From Bradyrhizobium sp. SZCCT0153 (GTDB taxonomy: Bacteria > Pseudomonadota > Alphaproteobacteria > Rhizobiales > Xanthobacteraceae), in the NCBI RefSeq assembly GCF_018129995.1, contig NZ_JAFCKS010000001.1, forward strand, positions 248,001-312,000: DNA of 64,000 nucleotides. The letters run 5' to 3'. Below, in pieces: positions 43,545 through 52,215 of the stretch (positions within the stretch are counted from its first letter, which is position 1; every line of letters starts with the position of its first letter). The notes below the pieces were generated by a model, which was not told the origin of the DNA, searched no databases, and saw only the letters and a list, made by a program, of their open reading frames with translations. The translations under genes and the position numbers were made by a program.

Positions 43545-45071
43545 TCACGCACCGGCGCGTGCATGGCCTGCCCAATAGGGCTCCCGCAGCTTGCGCTTGA
43601 AGATCTTTCCGGTTGCCTCGCGCGGCAGCTCGTCGCGGAATTCGACGTCCTTGGGCACCTTGAAATTGGCAAGCCGCTCGCGCAGGAACGATCGGACGGC
43701 GTCGGCCGAGAGCTCGGCGCCCGATTCTGGCTCGACAAACGCGCACAGCCGCTCGCCAAATTCGGCGTCGGGAATGCCGAACACGGCGCAGTCGCGCACG
43801 CCGGGCATTCCGATCAGCGCGTTCTCGATCTCGGCGGGATAAATGTTCACGCCGCCGGAGATCACCATGTCGCGCTTGCGGTCGCACAGGAACAGATAGC
43901 CATCCTCGTCGAGGTAACCGACGTCGCCGACGCTGACGAGGCCGTCACGGCCGGCCTCGGCCCTGGCCTGCGGCTTGCCGTGATAGTCGAAATCGGGCAC
44001 CGCCATCTGGCGCATGTAGATCTCGCCGACCTCGTTGGCGCCACAGAGGCCGCCGTCCTCGCGGAAGATTTTGACGATGCCGCCCTCGATGGCGCGGCCG
44101 ACCGTGCCGGGCTTCGTCAACGCCTCCTCGGCCGAGTGCCACACCGGGATCCCGGTCTCGGTGGAGCCGAAATATTCGTTGATGACCGGCCCCCACCACT
44201 CGATCATGGCGCGCTTGATTTCGGGCGCGCAGGGTGCGGCACCGTGCACGACGAAACGCAGCGACGACAGGTCGTAACGCTGCCTGACGGTCTCGGGCAG
44301 GCGCAACAGCCGGACGAACATGGTCGGCACCATGTGGATGTGCGTGACCCGGTGGCGCTCGATCAGCGCGAGCAGCTCCTCGGCGTCGAACCGCGCCTGG
44401 AGGACAATGGTGCAACCGTTGCGGAACGCCATCATGCCGTAGGAGTGCGGCGCCGAGTGATACATCGGCCCGTTGATCAGCACGACCTGGTTGTCCCGCG
44501 GCTTGATGCCATAGGCGATGGCGCCCACGCGCTCTGAGGCGGCCGCCTGGTCAGGCTGCATCGGCATGCGCCGCACGCCTTTCGGCATGCCCGTGGTTCC
44601 GGATGTGTAGATCATCGCTGCTGCGCGCCGCGGCGGCTCCTGTGCTTCGGTCTGGCCGTCGCGCCAGCGGTCCCAATCGGTCAGTCCGGCCGGGACCTCG
44701 GTCATCACAGGGGAAACGGCGAAGGTCGCGGCGAGCTCGGGCGGCGTCTCGACGACGAGGAGGCGGACATCCGCCGGCACGCCGTCACGGATCTGCGGCA
44801 GCAAATCGGCGTGGCAGACCAGGATCTTCGCGCCGCTGTCGGCGAGGATGTAGCGGACCTCCTCCGCCTTCAGATGCCAGTTGATCGGCACCACCGGATT
44901 GCCCAGCGCGGCGGAGGCCGCGACCACCTCGAACAGGGCGAAATCGTTGCGCAGCATCATTGCGACCGGCGCGGCCTCGGCGAGGCCCAAGGCGCGGAAG
45001 CCGCTCATTGCCCGCCTGATGCGGACCTGGATATCGTCATGGCCGATCCTGCGTCCGCCGCTGATGATCAT
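43545..45071 (-). CDS. Acyl-CoA synthetase (AMP-forming), cluster ligase
   Basis: 508 residues. The AMP-binding P-loop YTSGTTGMPKG is at 155-165, the adenylate loop NEYFGSTETGIPV near 295 and the hinge YLFLCDRKRDMVISGGVNIYPAE near 383-405; the catalytic Lys is in ATGKIFKRKLRE near 494. It makes an acyl- or aryl-CoA thioester. Its place beside the DUF2855 and FMO genes and behind a solute-binding protein fits activation of a carboxylic acid made by the flavoprotein pathway. Substrate type unknown. Confidence 0.88.
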   Translation of the reverse strand: MIISGGRRIGHDDIQVRIRRAMSGFRALGLAEAAPVAMMLRNDFALFEVVAASAALGNPVVPINWHLKAEEVRYILADSGAKILVCHADLLPQIRDGVPADVRLLVVETPPELAATFAVSPVMTEVPAGLTDWDRWRDGQTEAQEPPRRAAAMIYTSGTTGMPKGVRRMPMQPDQAAASERVGAIAYGIKPRDNQVVLINGPMYHSAPHSYGMMAFRNGCTIVLQARFDAEELLALIERHRVTHIHMVPTMFVRLLRLPETVRQRYDLSSLRFVVHGAAPCAPEIKRAMIEWWGPVINEYFGSTETGIPVWHSAEEALTKPGTVGRAIEGGIVKIFREDGGLCGANEVGEIYMRQMAVPDFDYHGKPQARAEAGRDGLVSVGDVGYLDEDGYLFLCDRKRDMVISGGVNIYPAEIENALIGMPGVRDCAVFGIPDAEFGERLCAFVEPESGAELSADAVRSFLRERLANFKVPKDVEFRDELPREATGKIFKRKLREPYWAGHARAGA

Positions 45072-45095
45072 GGCGCGTCCTTATTCCGCTCGGGT

Positions 45096-46280
45096 CTACC
45101 GATCATCCAGCACGGCGCCAAATCCGACCCAGCTCTTGCCGTTGAAGCGGCGGAGCTGGAGCTGCTGGAACGGCAGGTAATCGTCGGGGCCGGTCGTGAC
45201 AGACATGCCAGGCAGCAGCAGCGGCAGTTTCACCTCTTTGAGCGAGGCCGCCTGGCGCATGATGTTGTCGCGGCTGACGTCGTCCTTGCACGCCCTGAGC
45301 ACCGTCATCAGCAGCGTCGCATAGTGATAGCCGGCCGCGTAGTTGGAGTTGGAGAGGTCCGCGGTCGGCATGTATTGCTTCATGAACGCGAAGTACTCTT
45401 TGACGCCGGGATCGTCGGCCCATTGAGGGTCCATCGTGTCCTTCTGGTTGCTCGACGAGATCAGGCCGACCGCATTATCGAGCCCTGCCGGCTCCAGGAA
45501 CGAGATCGACGAGGCGGAAGTCGGCACGAAGAACAGCTCCGGCTTCCAGCCGATCTCGGCCACGCCCTTGACCATCTGCGAGGTGAACTTGCCGAGCACG
45601 ACGCCGAACAGCACGTTGGCCCCCGAGGCCTTCAGGGTCGAGAGCTGCGAGTTGATCGTCGGCGCACTGGTCTCGTAGCTCGCTTCCGCGATGATCATGC
45701 CGGCCGCCTTGGTGCCGAGCGCGCGCTTGAAGCCCGCGACGTAGTCACGGCCGAAATCGTCGTTCTGCGCTAGGATCGCGATCCTGGCGTCGGGTTTGGT
45801 CTGCAGGATGTATTTGGCATAGACCACGCCTTCGGATTCGTAGGCCGCCATGCCCGGCATCGTCCACGGGTTCTTCTGGGGATCGGCCCATTTGGTGGCG
45901 CCCGAGAGCACGAACAGCTGCGGTACCTTCTTGGCATTGAGGTAGCGCTGCACGGCGCTATTGGTGGCGGTGCCGAGCGAGCCGAACATGATCAGCACTT
46001 CATCCTGCTCCACCAGCTTGCGGGTCTGCTCGACCGTCTTCGGCGGCGAGTAGGCGTCGTCCAGCGTAGTGAACTTGACCTTGCGGCCGTTGATGCCGCC
46101 TTCTGCATTGACCTTCTCGAAGAACGCCTCCTGCGTCCGTCCGATCGTGCCGAAGCCGGATGCCGGGCCGCTGTAGGGCAGGGTCTGCCCGATGCGGATC
46201 TCGTCGCTGCCTTCGGCGCGGGCGCTGCAGGCGGCGAGTGTCAGCAACGACATGCCGATCAGTGCGGATGCAAGCTTCAT
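45096..46280 (-). CDS. ABC-type branched-chain/aromatic solute-binding protein, lipoprotein-like signal
   Basis: 394 residues of the leucine/amide type I binding-protein family (GQTLPYSGPASGFGTIGR near 32-50, NPWTMPGMAAYESEGVVYAKY near 136-156). The signal MKLASALIGMSLLTLAACSA has a lipobox ending at Cys18, so it may be a lipoprotein, unusual for this family in Gram-negatives. No cognate permease genes are next to it; an orphan sensor or a shared transporter is possible. It sits between the ligase and the nitronate monooxygenase on the same strand, consistent with capture of the compound degraded by the cluster. Confidence 0.85.
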   Translation of the reverse strand: MKLASALIGMSLLTLAACSARAEGSDEIRIGQTLPYSGPASGFGTIGRTQEAFFEKVNAEGGINGRKVKFTTLDDAYSPPKTVEQTRKLVEQDEVLIMFGSLGTATNSAVQRYLNAKKVPQLFVLSGATKWADPQKNPWTMPGMAAYESEGVVYAKYILQTKPDARIAILAQNDDFGRDYVAGFKRALGTKAAGMIIAEASYETSAPTINSQLSTLKASGANVLFGVVLGKFTSQMVKGVAEIGWKPELFFVPTSASSISFLEPAGLDNAVGLISSSNQKDTMDPQWADDPGVKEYFAFMKQYMPTADLSNSNYAAGYHYATLLMTVLRACKDDVSRDNIMRQAASLKEVKLPLLLPGMSVTTGPDDYLPFQQLQLRRFNGKSWVGFGAVLDDR

Positions 46281-46313
46281 GTTGTCCTCCCGATTTCTTG
46301 TCAGTCCGAGCCG

Positions 46314-47288
46314 TCAGGCGCTGGCGCGCATCAGGAAATCCTGTCGCGCCTGGTCGAATTCCCGCTTCATCCGTTCGACGAGTTCGGCGACCGGCGGCGC
46401 GTCGGCGATCTGGCCGATGCCCTGGCCTGAGCCCCAGATGTCGCGCCAGGCCTTGGACTTCATGTTGCCGCCGGAGCCGAAGTTCATCTTCGTCTTGTCG
46501 GCGACCGGCAGATTATCCGGATCAAGTCCCGCGGCGGCGATGGAAGGGCCGAGATAGTTGCCGTGCACGCCGGTGAAGAGGTTGGTGTAGACGATGTCAT
46601 GCGCGGCGTGCTGCGTCAGTGCGGACTTGTAGGCTTCGTCCGCGTTGGCTTCCTTCGTCGCGATGAAGCGCGTGCCCACATAAGCAAGGTCGGCACCCAG
46701 CGTCAGCGCGGAGGCAATGGCGAAGCCGTCGCTGATGGCACCCGACAGCAGGATCGCGCCGTCGAACCATTGCTTGACCTCGCGCACCAGCGCGAATGGC
46801 GACAGCGTGCCGGCATGGCCGCCGGCGCCGGCGCACACCAGGATCAGGCCATCGACGCCCTGTTCGGCGGCCTTGCGCGCGTGCTTGACGTTGATGACAT
46901 CGTGGAACACGAGGCCGCCATAGGAATGCGCGGCCTCGACGATCTCCGCCGGCGGCCGCAGCGAGGTGATGATGATGGGCGCCCTGTGCTTCACACAGGT
47001 CTCCATGTCCTTCATCAGCCGGTCGTTGGAGGCATGGCAGATCTGGTTGACGGCGTAGGGCGCGACCTTCTTGCCCGGATTGCGCGATTTGTATTCGCCG
47101 AGTTCGTCCTCGATGCGGCTCAGCCATTCGTCGAGCTTCTCGACCGGACGGGCGTTGAGCGCCGGAAACGAACCGACGACACCGGCCTTGCACTGGGCGA
47201 TCACCAGCTCCGGTCCGGAGACGAGGAAGAGCGGCGAGCCGACCACGGGCAGCTCGAGCGAATCCTTCAAGAGAGCGGGCAGCGCCAT
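46314..47288 (-). CDS. Nitronate monooxygenase family FMN enzyme, cluster copy
   Basis: 324 residues, clearly paralogous to the enzyme at 10021-10989 (same PVVGSPLFLVSGPELVIAQC and CKAGVVGSFPALNARP blocks). The phosphate-binding loop is CAGAGGHAGTLSPF near 155-168. The true start is the ATG at 47288 with GGAGG seven bases upstream; the frame stays open 34 codons further. First gene of the 46.3-39.5 kb minus-strand cluster, just downstream of two putative LysR sites. Oxidises a nitronate, or may be a reductase or desaturase on a related substrate. Confidence 0.87.
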   Translation of the reverse strand: MALPALLKDSLELPVVGSPLFLVSGPELVIAQCKAGVVGSFPALNARPVEKLDEWLSRIEDELGEYKSRNPGKKVAPYAVNQICHASNDRLMKDMETCVKHRAPIIITSLRPPAEIVEAAHSYGGLVFHDVINVKHARKAAEQGVDGLILVCAGAGGHAGTLSPFALVREVKQWFDGAILLSGAISDGFAIASALTLGADLAYVGTRFIATKEANADEAYKSALTQHAAHDIVYTNLFTGVHGNYLGPSIAAAGLDPDNLPVADKTKMNFGSGGNMKSKAWRDIWGSGQGIGQIADAPPVAELVERMKREFDQARQDFLMRASA

Positions 47289-47419
47289 GATGTCCTCCCG
47301 GAAGACGCCACCCGCCGACATGCGGAGGACGAGGCGTTTCCCTGTTGATTGTCGCGGGCGGGTTGCCGCCGCTGTTTCGTTTGACGCCACTATAAGGGTT
47401 GGAGAGCCGGCTCCTATCG

Positions 47420-47453
47420 TTCAATATTGAACCGGTGGCTATTCAGATATGAA
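47420..47453. promoter_or_regulatory. Two TTCA-N4-TGAA inverted repeats, putative LysR operator
   Basis: TTCAATATTGAA (47420-47431, part of the perfect 14-base palindrome GTTCAATATTGAAC) and TTCAGATATGAA (47442-47453) share the half-sites TTCA and TGAA, and their centres are 22 bases apart, two helical turns. They lie between the divergent nitronate monooxygenase and LysR genes, where a LysR regulator normally binds two sites. Confidence 0.6.
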
Positions 47454-47464
47454 CGGGGCGGTCG

Positions 47465-48352
47465 ATGGACTGGGACCTTTGCAAGACCTTCGTCGCGGTC
47501 GCCGATACCGGCAGTTTCACCGCCGCCGCGCGCCGGCTGCACACCAGCCATCCCACCGTCAGCCGCAAGATCGCGGCGCTGGAAGCCCAACTCGGCACCA
47601 GACTGGTGGCGCGCGCCGCCGACGGTCTGGTGCTGACAGCGGATGGACGGACACTGCGCGAGCATGCCGAGGCGATGGCCGCGGCGGCGCTGCGGGCGGA
47701 GACGGCAGTCTCGGCCGGCGGGCACAAGGCGCGCGGCACCGTCAAGCTGTCGATCGGCGCGACGCTGGCCTCGCATTGGCTGATGCCGCGCCTGCCTGCC
47801 TTCCTGCGCGCGCATGATCACATTCAGCTCGAGATCATCACCCATCCGTTTCCGGCCAGCGTGCGCCGGCGCGAAGCGGACGTGGTGCTGCGGCCTTTCG
47901 ACAGCGGCGAGGAAAACCTCGTCGGCCGCAAGATCGGCCGTCTCGGCACCGGATTCTACGCCTCGCGGGACTATGCCGGCGGGCGGGCCTTGCCGGAACG
48001 GCGTGGCGAGTGGAAGGGGCACAGCGTCATCGGTTTCGCCGACCAGACGTCCAATGTGCAGCTTGCGCGCTGGAGCGATGTCGTCTCGCGTCAGGCCAGG
48101 GTGGTGATGCGCTGCTCGTCGCAGGGCGACATGCTCGCGGCGGCGCGTGCCGGGATCGGAATCTCCGCGCTGTCGTGCTTCGTCGCCGAAACCTATCCCG
48201 ATCTCGTTCGCGTCGCGCCGCACAAGCTCGCCAGCGTGGCGGACCTGTGGCTGCTCGCCCATCCCGACCTCGTCGAGCTGCCGGCGGTGCGCGCCGTCGT
48301 CGATTTCGTCGCTGAGTGCGCCCGGGCCGATCGCATCAGGTTGCGAGGCTAG
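47465..48352 (+). CDS. LysR-family transcriptional regulator
   Basis: 295 residues. The winged helix-turn-helix is at about 1-60 (FVAVADTGSFTAAARRLHTSHPTVSRKIAALEAQLG) and the effector-binding domain follows. It diverges from the minus-strand catabolic cluster, with a pair of spaced inverted repeats between; this geometry makes it the probable regulator of that cluster. Its stop overlaps the stop of the AlkA gene by four bases on the other strand. Inducer unknown. Confidence 0.9.
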   Translation: MDWDLCKTFVAVADTGSFTAAARRLHTSHPTVSRKIAALEAQLGTRLVARAADGLVLTADGRTLREHAEAMAAAALRAETAVSAGGHKARGTVKLSIGATLASHWLMPRLPAFLRAHDHIQLEIITHPFPASVRRREADVVLRPFDSGEENLVGRKIGRLGTGFYASRDYAGGRALPERRGEWKGHSVIGFADQTSNVQLARWSDVVSRQARVVMRCSSQGDMLAAARAGIGISALSCFVAETYPDLVRVAPHKLASVADLWLLAHPDLVELPAVRAVVDFVAECARADRIRLRG

Positions 48353-49002
48353 GCCGATCCGGCGAGTACGCCCTCGCGCTTTTTCACCGCGCGGTAGTAG
48401 CTCCACCACAGATGCGCCGCCGCACCGCGCAGGGGACGCCAGGGTTCGGCGAGCGGCGCCATCTGCTTCTCCGTCGGTCGCGTCTTCAGTCCGAGACCAA
48501 TCTTGATCCCTTCCTGCACGGCCAAGTCCCCGGCGGGCCAGGCATCGCCATGGCCGAGGCAAAACAGCAGATAGAGGTCGGCGGTCCACGGCCCGATGCC
48601 GGGCAGCGAGATCAGTGTGTGATGCGCGGCGTCGGCATCCTCCTCGGCGAGCACCTCGAGGTTCAGCCGCTCCGCGATGATCTCGCGCGCGAGATGTTTC
48701 AGCGTCTTGATCTTGGCCGCGGAGAGGCCGAGCCGCCCCAGCCGGTCGGTGCGCGCGCGGCGCACGGCGTCATGGTCGAACGGATCGAAGGCCGTCGACA
48801 GCCGTCCCCAGATCGCGGAGGCGCTCGCGGTCGAGAGCTGCTGTCCGCAGACGATGTGGGCAAGCCCGGCAAAACCCGGCTCACGCCGCCGCAATGCCGG
48901 CATGCCCGCGATCTCGAGCACGGGCTTGAGGCGCGGATCGCGCTTGATCAGCGTGTGGACGGCCTCTTCGAGGTCCGACTGGGTTTCAAGGTGAATGGTC
49001 AT
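48349..49002 (-). CDS. alkA: DNA-3-methyladenine glycosylase II (AlkA family)
   Basis: 217 residues. The helix-hairpin-helix HTLISLPGIGPWTADLYLL (about 128-146) and the catalytic Asp159 (WPAGDLAV) are the HhH-GPD fold of AlkA enzymes that excise 3-methyladenine and related lesions. The N-terminal AlkA-specific domain found in E. coli is absent, as in many short homologues. Located at the end of the LysR gene, converging with a four-base overlap. Confidence 0.85.
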   Translation of the reverse strand: MTIHLETQSDLEEAVHTLIKRDPRLKPVLEIAGMPALRRREPGFAGLAHIVCGQQLSTASASAIWGRLSTAFDPFDHDAVRRARTDRLGRLGLSAAKIKTLKHLAREIIAERLNLEVLAEEDADAAHHTLISLPGIGPWTADLYLLFCLGHGDAWPAGDLAVQEGIKIGLGLKTRPTEKQMAPLAEPWRPLRGAAAHLWWSYYRAVKKREGVLAGSA

Positions 49003-49012
49003 GGTGGTTCAA

Positions 49013-49103
49013 CTCGTCATGCGCGGGCTTGACCCCTGCATCCATCTCCTATCGTAACTGAGTCTTGCAGGAAGGATTGCCGGGTCAAGCTGGCAATGAC
49101 GAG
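49013..49103. repeat. Long inverted intergenic repeat
   Basis: Arms CTCGTCATGCGCGGGCTTGA...CCC (49013-49035) and GGGTCAAGC...GCAATGACGAG (49082-49103) pair over about 18 positions. From memory, this is a degenerate member of the Bradyrhizobium CGTCATGxCCGGGCTTGxCCC repeat family. It spans the gap between alkA and the glutamyl-Q synthetase gene and overlaps an upstream in-frame ATG at 49096. Confidence 0.6.
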
Positions 49104-49107
49104 TAAC

Positions 49108-49986
49108 ATGAAAGCGATGCCACCCGTTTTCCGATTCGCCCCGAGCCCGAACGGCCTCCTGCATCTCGGCCACGCCTATTCGGCGCTGCTGAACTTTGAC
49201 CGCGCGTGCGAAACCGGCGGACGGCTGTTGCTGCGGATCGAGGATATCGACGCGACGCGATGCCGGCCGGAATACGAAACTGCAATCTACGAAGACCTCG
49301 CCTGGCTCGGGATCGCCTGGGAGACGCCGGTGCGGCGGCAGTCGGAGCATCTCGGCACGTATCGCGCGGCACTGGACGCGCTCTCGGCGCTGGGTCTCGT
49401 CTATCCCGCCTTCGAAAGCCGCGCCGAGATCGCAAGGCTCGTCGCGGCGCGCGAGGCGGATGGGCCGTGGCCGCGCGATCCCCACGGTGCGCCGCTCTAT
49501 CCCGGCGACGCCAAATCGCTGCGCGCCGACGAGCGGGACCGGCTCATCGAGTCCGGCGCGCCTTATGCGCTTCGGCTCGACATGGCGGCCGCCTGCCGCC
49601 TCGCCACCAGCCTGAGCTGGAATGAGCTGGGCGAGGGCCCCGACGGCGAGCGCGGCACCGTCCCGGCGCGGCCGGCGGCCTGGGGCGACGTCATCCTGGC
49701 CCGCAAGGAGACGCCGACCAGCTACCATCTCTCCGTGGTGGTCGACGACGCGCTCCAGGGCGTCAGCGAGATCGTGCGGGGCCAGGACCTGTTTCACGCC
49801 ACCTCGGTGCACCGCCTGCTCCAGGTCCTGCTTGCCCTGCCCGACCCCGCCTACCGCCATCACCGGCTGATTCGCGACGAGACGGGGAGGAAGCAGTCGA
49901 AATCGGGCCACGCGACCGGTCTGCGCACCTTGCGCGCGGCCGGCGTCACGCCCGCCGGCATCCGCCAGCTGGTGGGATTAGGTTAA
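49108..49986 (+). CDS. gluQ: Glutamyl-Q tRNA(Asp) synthetase, zinc cysteines absent
   Basis: 292 residues of a truncated glutamyl-tRNA synthetase that lacks the anticodon domain and charges queuosine in tRNA-Asp. HLGH is at 19-22, GRLLLRIEDIDATR near 38-51 and the KMSKS-like GRKQSKS near 260. The C-x-C of the zinc site (YPCFCTR in relatives) reads VYPAFESR here and the later YPGTC is YPGDA, so the metal site is lost. Start: ATG at 49108 (GACGAG upstream) preferred; an ATG at 49096 lies in the palindromic repeat. Confidence 0.85.
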   Translation: MKAMPPVFRFAPSPNGLLHLGHAYSALLNFDRACETGGRLLLRIEDIDATRCRPEYETAIYEDLAWLGIAWETPVRRQSEHLGTYRAALDALSALGLVYPAFESRAEIARLVAAREADGPWPRDPHGAPLYPGDAKSLRADERDRLIESGAPYALRLDMAAACRLATSLSWNELGEGPDGERGTVPARPAAWGDVILARKETPTSYHLSVVVDDALQGVSEIVRGQDLFHATSVHRLLQVLLALPDPAYRHHRLIRDETGRKQSKSGHATGLRTLRAAGVTPAGIRQLVGLG

Positions 49987-50076
49987 GTTTCTCTGGGGGT
50001 TAGCCAAACGCCGCCGTGACTCCGGGTGTTCCGCCGTGCCATGCTTGTCCGACAGCCTGGGGTTCGAAGGGGATCA

Positions 50077-51363
50077 ATGGCGGCGAAAACGCGCCCAGCG
50101 CGCACCAAGCGGACGCCCAGGCAACCGTCTCGGAAACGGTCCGGGGCAACCGGGCTATTGCGCGAACGCAGCACGAAGGCGGTCGCGCCAGACGTGATCC
50201 AGGCTGCGCTCGCCGCCTTTGCCCATGAGGTCCGCACCCCCCTGACCGGCATTCTCGCGATCAGCGACCTGCTCGCGACCTCCGATCTCGGTGAACGGGA
50301 ACGGCGCTGGGCCGACACGATCAAGGCCGGGGCCGAGCATCTGGCCAGCCTTGCCACCCTGTTCGTCGATGCCGCCAGGACCGGCAAGGGACCCGGTGGA
50401 AGCACACTGCGGCAAGATTTGTTCGACCTGCGTGCGCTTGCCCGCAGCGCCGGCGATTCGCTCGCCGGTCGCGCCGCAGCCAAGGGACTTCAGGCCGAGG
50501 TCGATATCTCCGTGAAGCTGCCGGGGCTGGTGGTCGGTGACCCCGTCCGGCTGCGCGCTGCGCTCGAGAACCTGATCGACAACGCCGTCAAGTTCACCGA
50601 ACACGGCCGCGTGGCGCTCGCGGTCGCGCCCTGGCGTTCCACCAAGGGCGATGCAAAGGGCAACGTCAAGGGCAAGGTGAAGGGCAAAGGCAGGGTCGGT
50701 GTCGCCTTTGCGGTGTCCGACAGCGGCATCGGCCTGACCATGGCCGAGATCAAGCGGCTGTTCCGCCCGTTTACCCAGGCCAATGTCACCATTGCCTCGC
50801 GCTTCGGCGGGGCCGGCCTGGGCCTGTCCTCGGTCAAGCAACTGGCGCGTGCGATGGGCGGCGATATCACCGTCGCCCCGCGGCGCGGCGGCGGCGCCAC
50901 CTTCACGTTGACGGTGTCGCTGGAGGCGACCGGATCGGGCAAGTCCCGAAAGTCGAAGGGAGAAGCCGAGGCGGACGCAATGGCGGCGCTGCGCGTGCTC
51001 AGCGTCGAGGACAATCCGTTCGGCCGCGTCGTGCTGAACACCATTTTGATCGAGCTCGGCCATCATGCCGAGTTCATCGGGCGCGGCGAGGACGCCGTCG
51101 GCCGGCTGGCGCTTGGAGCGTTCGACGCCGTGCTGATGGACATGGTGCTGCCGGGTATCGACGGCGTCGAAGCCATCCGGCGGATACGCACCCTGCCGAC
51201 GCCGCTGGCTCAGATCCCCATCATCGGGGTGTCCGGTCGCGGCGAGGACGAAATCGCCTCGCGCGAGGCCGGTGCCGACGCCTTCCTGGTCAAGCCTGTG
51301 TCTCCGCGGGCTCTAGCGACTGCGCTGCTTGAAGCGACACGCCGTGAGGAAGCCGCGACTTGA
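50077..51363 (+). CDS. Hybrid histidine kinase with receiver domain, cytoplasmic
   Basis: 428 residues and no membrane segment. An N-terminal basic stretch (to about 40) precedes the HisKA domain with H50 in FAHEVRTPLTGIL, a HATPase with NLIDNAVKF near 170 and GLGLSSVKQL near 252, and a receiver domain (about 308-425) with Asp near 354 (VLMDMVLPG). Inside the ATPase, residues 189-207 read STKGDAKGNVKGKVKGKG, a Lys-Gly repeat. It has no adjoining response regulator or phosphotransfer gene. The ATG at 50077 is preferred because a GAAGGGG site precedes it. Its last 74 bases overlap the BrkB-family gene in antisense. Confidence 0.85.
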   Translation: MAAKTRPARTKRTPRQPSRKRSGATGLLRERSTKAVAPDVIQAALAAFAHEVRTPLTGILAISDLLATSDLGERERRWADTIKAGAEHLASLATLFVDAARTGKGPGGSTLRQDLFDLRALARSAGDSLAGRAAAKGLQAEVDISVKLPGLVVGDPVRLRAALENLIDNAVKFTEHGRVALAVAPWRSTKGDAKGNVKGKVKGKGRVGVAFAVSDSGIGLTMAEIKRLFRPFTQANVTIASRFGGAGLGLSSVKQLARAMGGDITVAPRRGGGATFTLTVSLEATGSGKSRKSKGEAEADAMAALRVLSVEDNPFGRVVLNTILIELGHHAEFIGRGEDAVGRLALGAFDAVLMDMVLPGIDGVEAIRRIRTLPTPLAQIPIIGVSGRGEDEIASREAGADAFLVKPVSPRALATALLEATRREEAAT

Positions 51364-52183
51364 TGATCGCCGCGTTGAGTTCGCCGCCGTAAACGAAGAT
51401 CGCGGCGATGAAGTACAGGAACACCAGCGCGATGATCACCGAGGCGAGTCCCGCATACATCGTCACGTAATTGTTGGCGAAGCGCGCCAGATATTGCCCG
51501 AACACGACGCCCGAGATCAGCGACGCCACGATGGTGAAGACGATGCCGGGCAGTATCTGGAGGAAGGCGCGCCGTCCCGCAGGCAGCCAGGCATGCAGGA
51601 TGATGAGCGCCACCACCAGCGCGCCCACGGTGATGCCGTAGCGCAGCCAGGTGAGGATGCTCTCGTTGGATTCGACGACCAGCGGAATGTGGCGCCGTGC
51701 CGCCTCGATGAAGAGCGGACCGAGCACGATCAGGAACGCCATGGCGAGCGCGGTGAAGGCCGCGACCAGCGTGTAGCCGATCGACTCCAGCCGCAGCCAG
51801 TACCAGCGCCGCATCTCCACCACCGCATAGGCGCGGTTGAGCGCGACCCTGAGCGCCTCGACGCCATTGGAGGCGAAATAAACCGATAGCGCCGCGCCGA
51901 TGGTCAGCACGCCGGTTCGGGTCGTCGTCAGCACGTCGTGGACCTCTCCCGAGATCGAATCGGCGACCTGCTTGGGCCAGACCTGGAGCATCAGGCTGGC
52001 GGCCTGGTCGGCGAGTTCCTTGGAGCCGAAGAAGCCGGCGAGCGAGGTCAGCACGATCAGGAACGGGAACAGCGCCATCAGCGTCGACAGCGCGATATGG
52101 CTCGCGATCGCCCAGCCGTCGTCGGCCAGGAACGTGTAGAACGCGTCCATCACGACAACGTAGATGTAGCGGATTGCCTTCAC
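51290..52183 (-). CDS. YihY/BrkB-family inner-membrane protein
   Basis: 297 residues with about six membrane helices and the family core HIALSTLMALFPFLIVLTSLAG (about 30-51) and GGELNAAIIK near 268-277. The conserved DGWAIASHIALS start is typical. Function unknown; relatives have been called virulence factor BrkB or lipid-transport components. Its C-terminal 24 codons overlap the end of the hybrid kinase gene on the opposite strand by 74 bases. Confidence 0.85.
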   Translation of the reverse strand: MKAIRYIYVVVMDAFYTFLADDGWAIASHIALSTLMALFPFLIVLTSLAGFFGSKELADQAASLMLQVWPKQVADSISGEVHDVLTTTRTGVLTIGAALSVYFASNGVEALRVALNRAYAVVEMRRWYWLRLESIGYTLVAAFTALAMAFLIVLGPLFIEAARRHIPLVVESNESILTWLRYGITVGALVVALIILHAWLPAGRRAFLQILPGIVFTIVASLISGVVFGQYLARFANNYVTMYAGLASVIIALVFLYFIAAIFVYGGELNAAIIKSRLPHGVSLQAAQSLEPAETQA

Positions 52184-52215
52184 GCGCCACCTACACCGCT
52201 GTCGCCGCTCCCTCG

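Noticed and set aside
43490..43545. Possible terminator or operator from TGCAACAGC and GCTGTTTGCA near the DUF2855 start
   Set aside because: The arms are only partly complementary and the spacing is irregular; not convincing.
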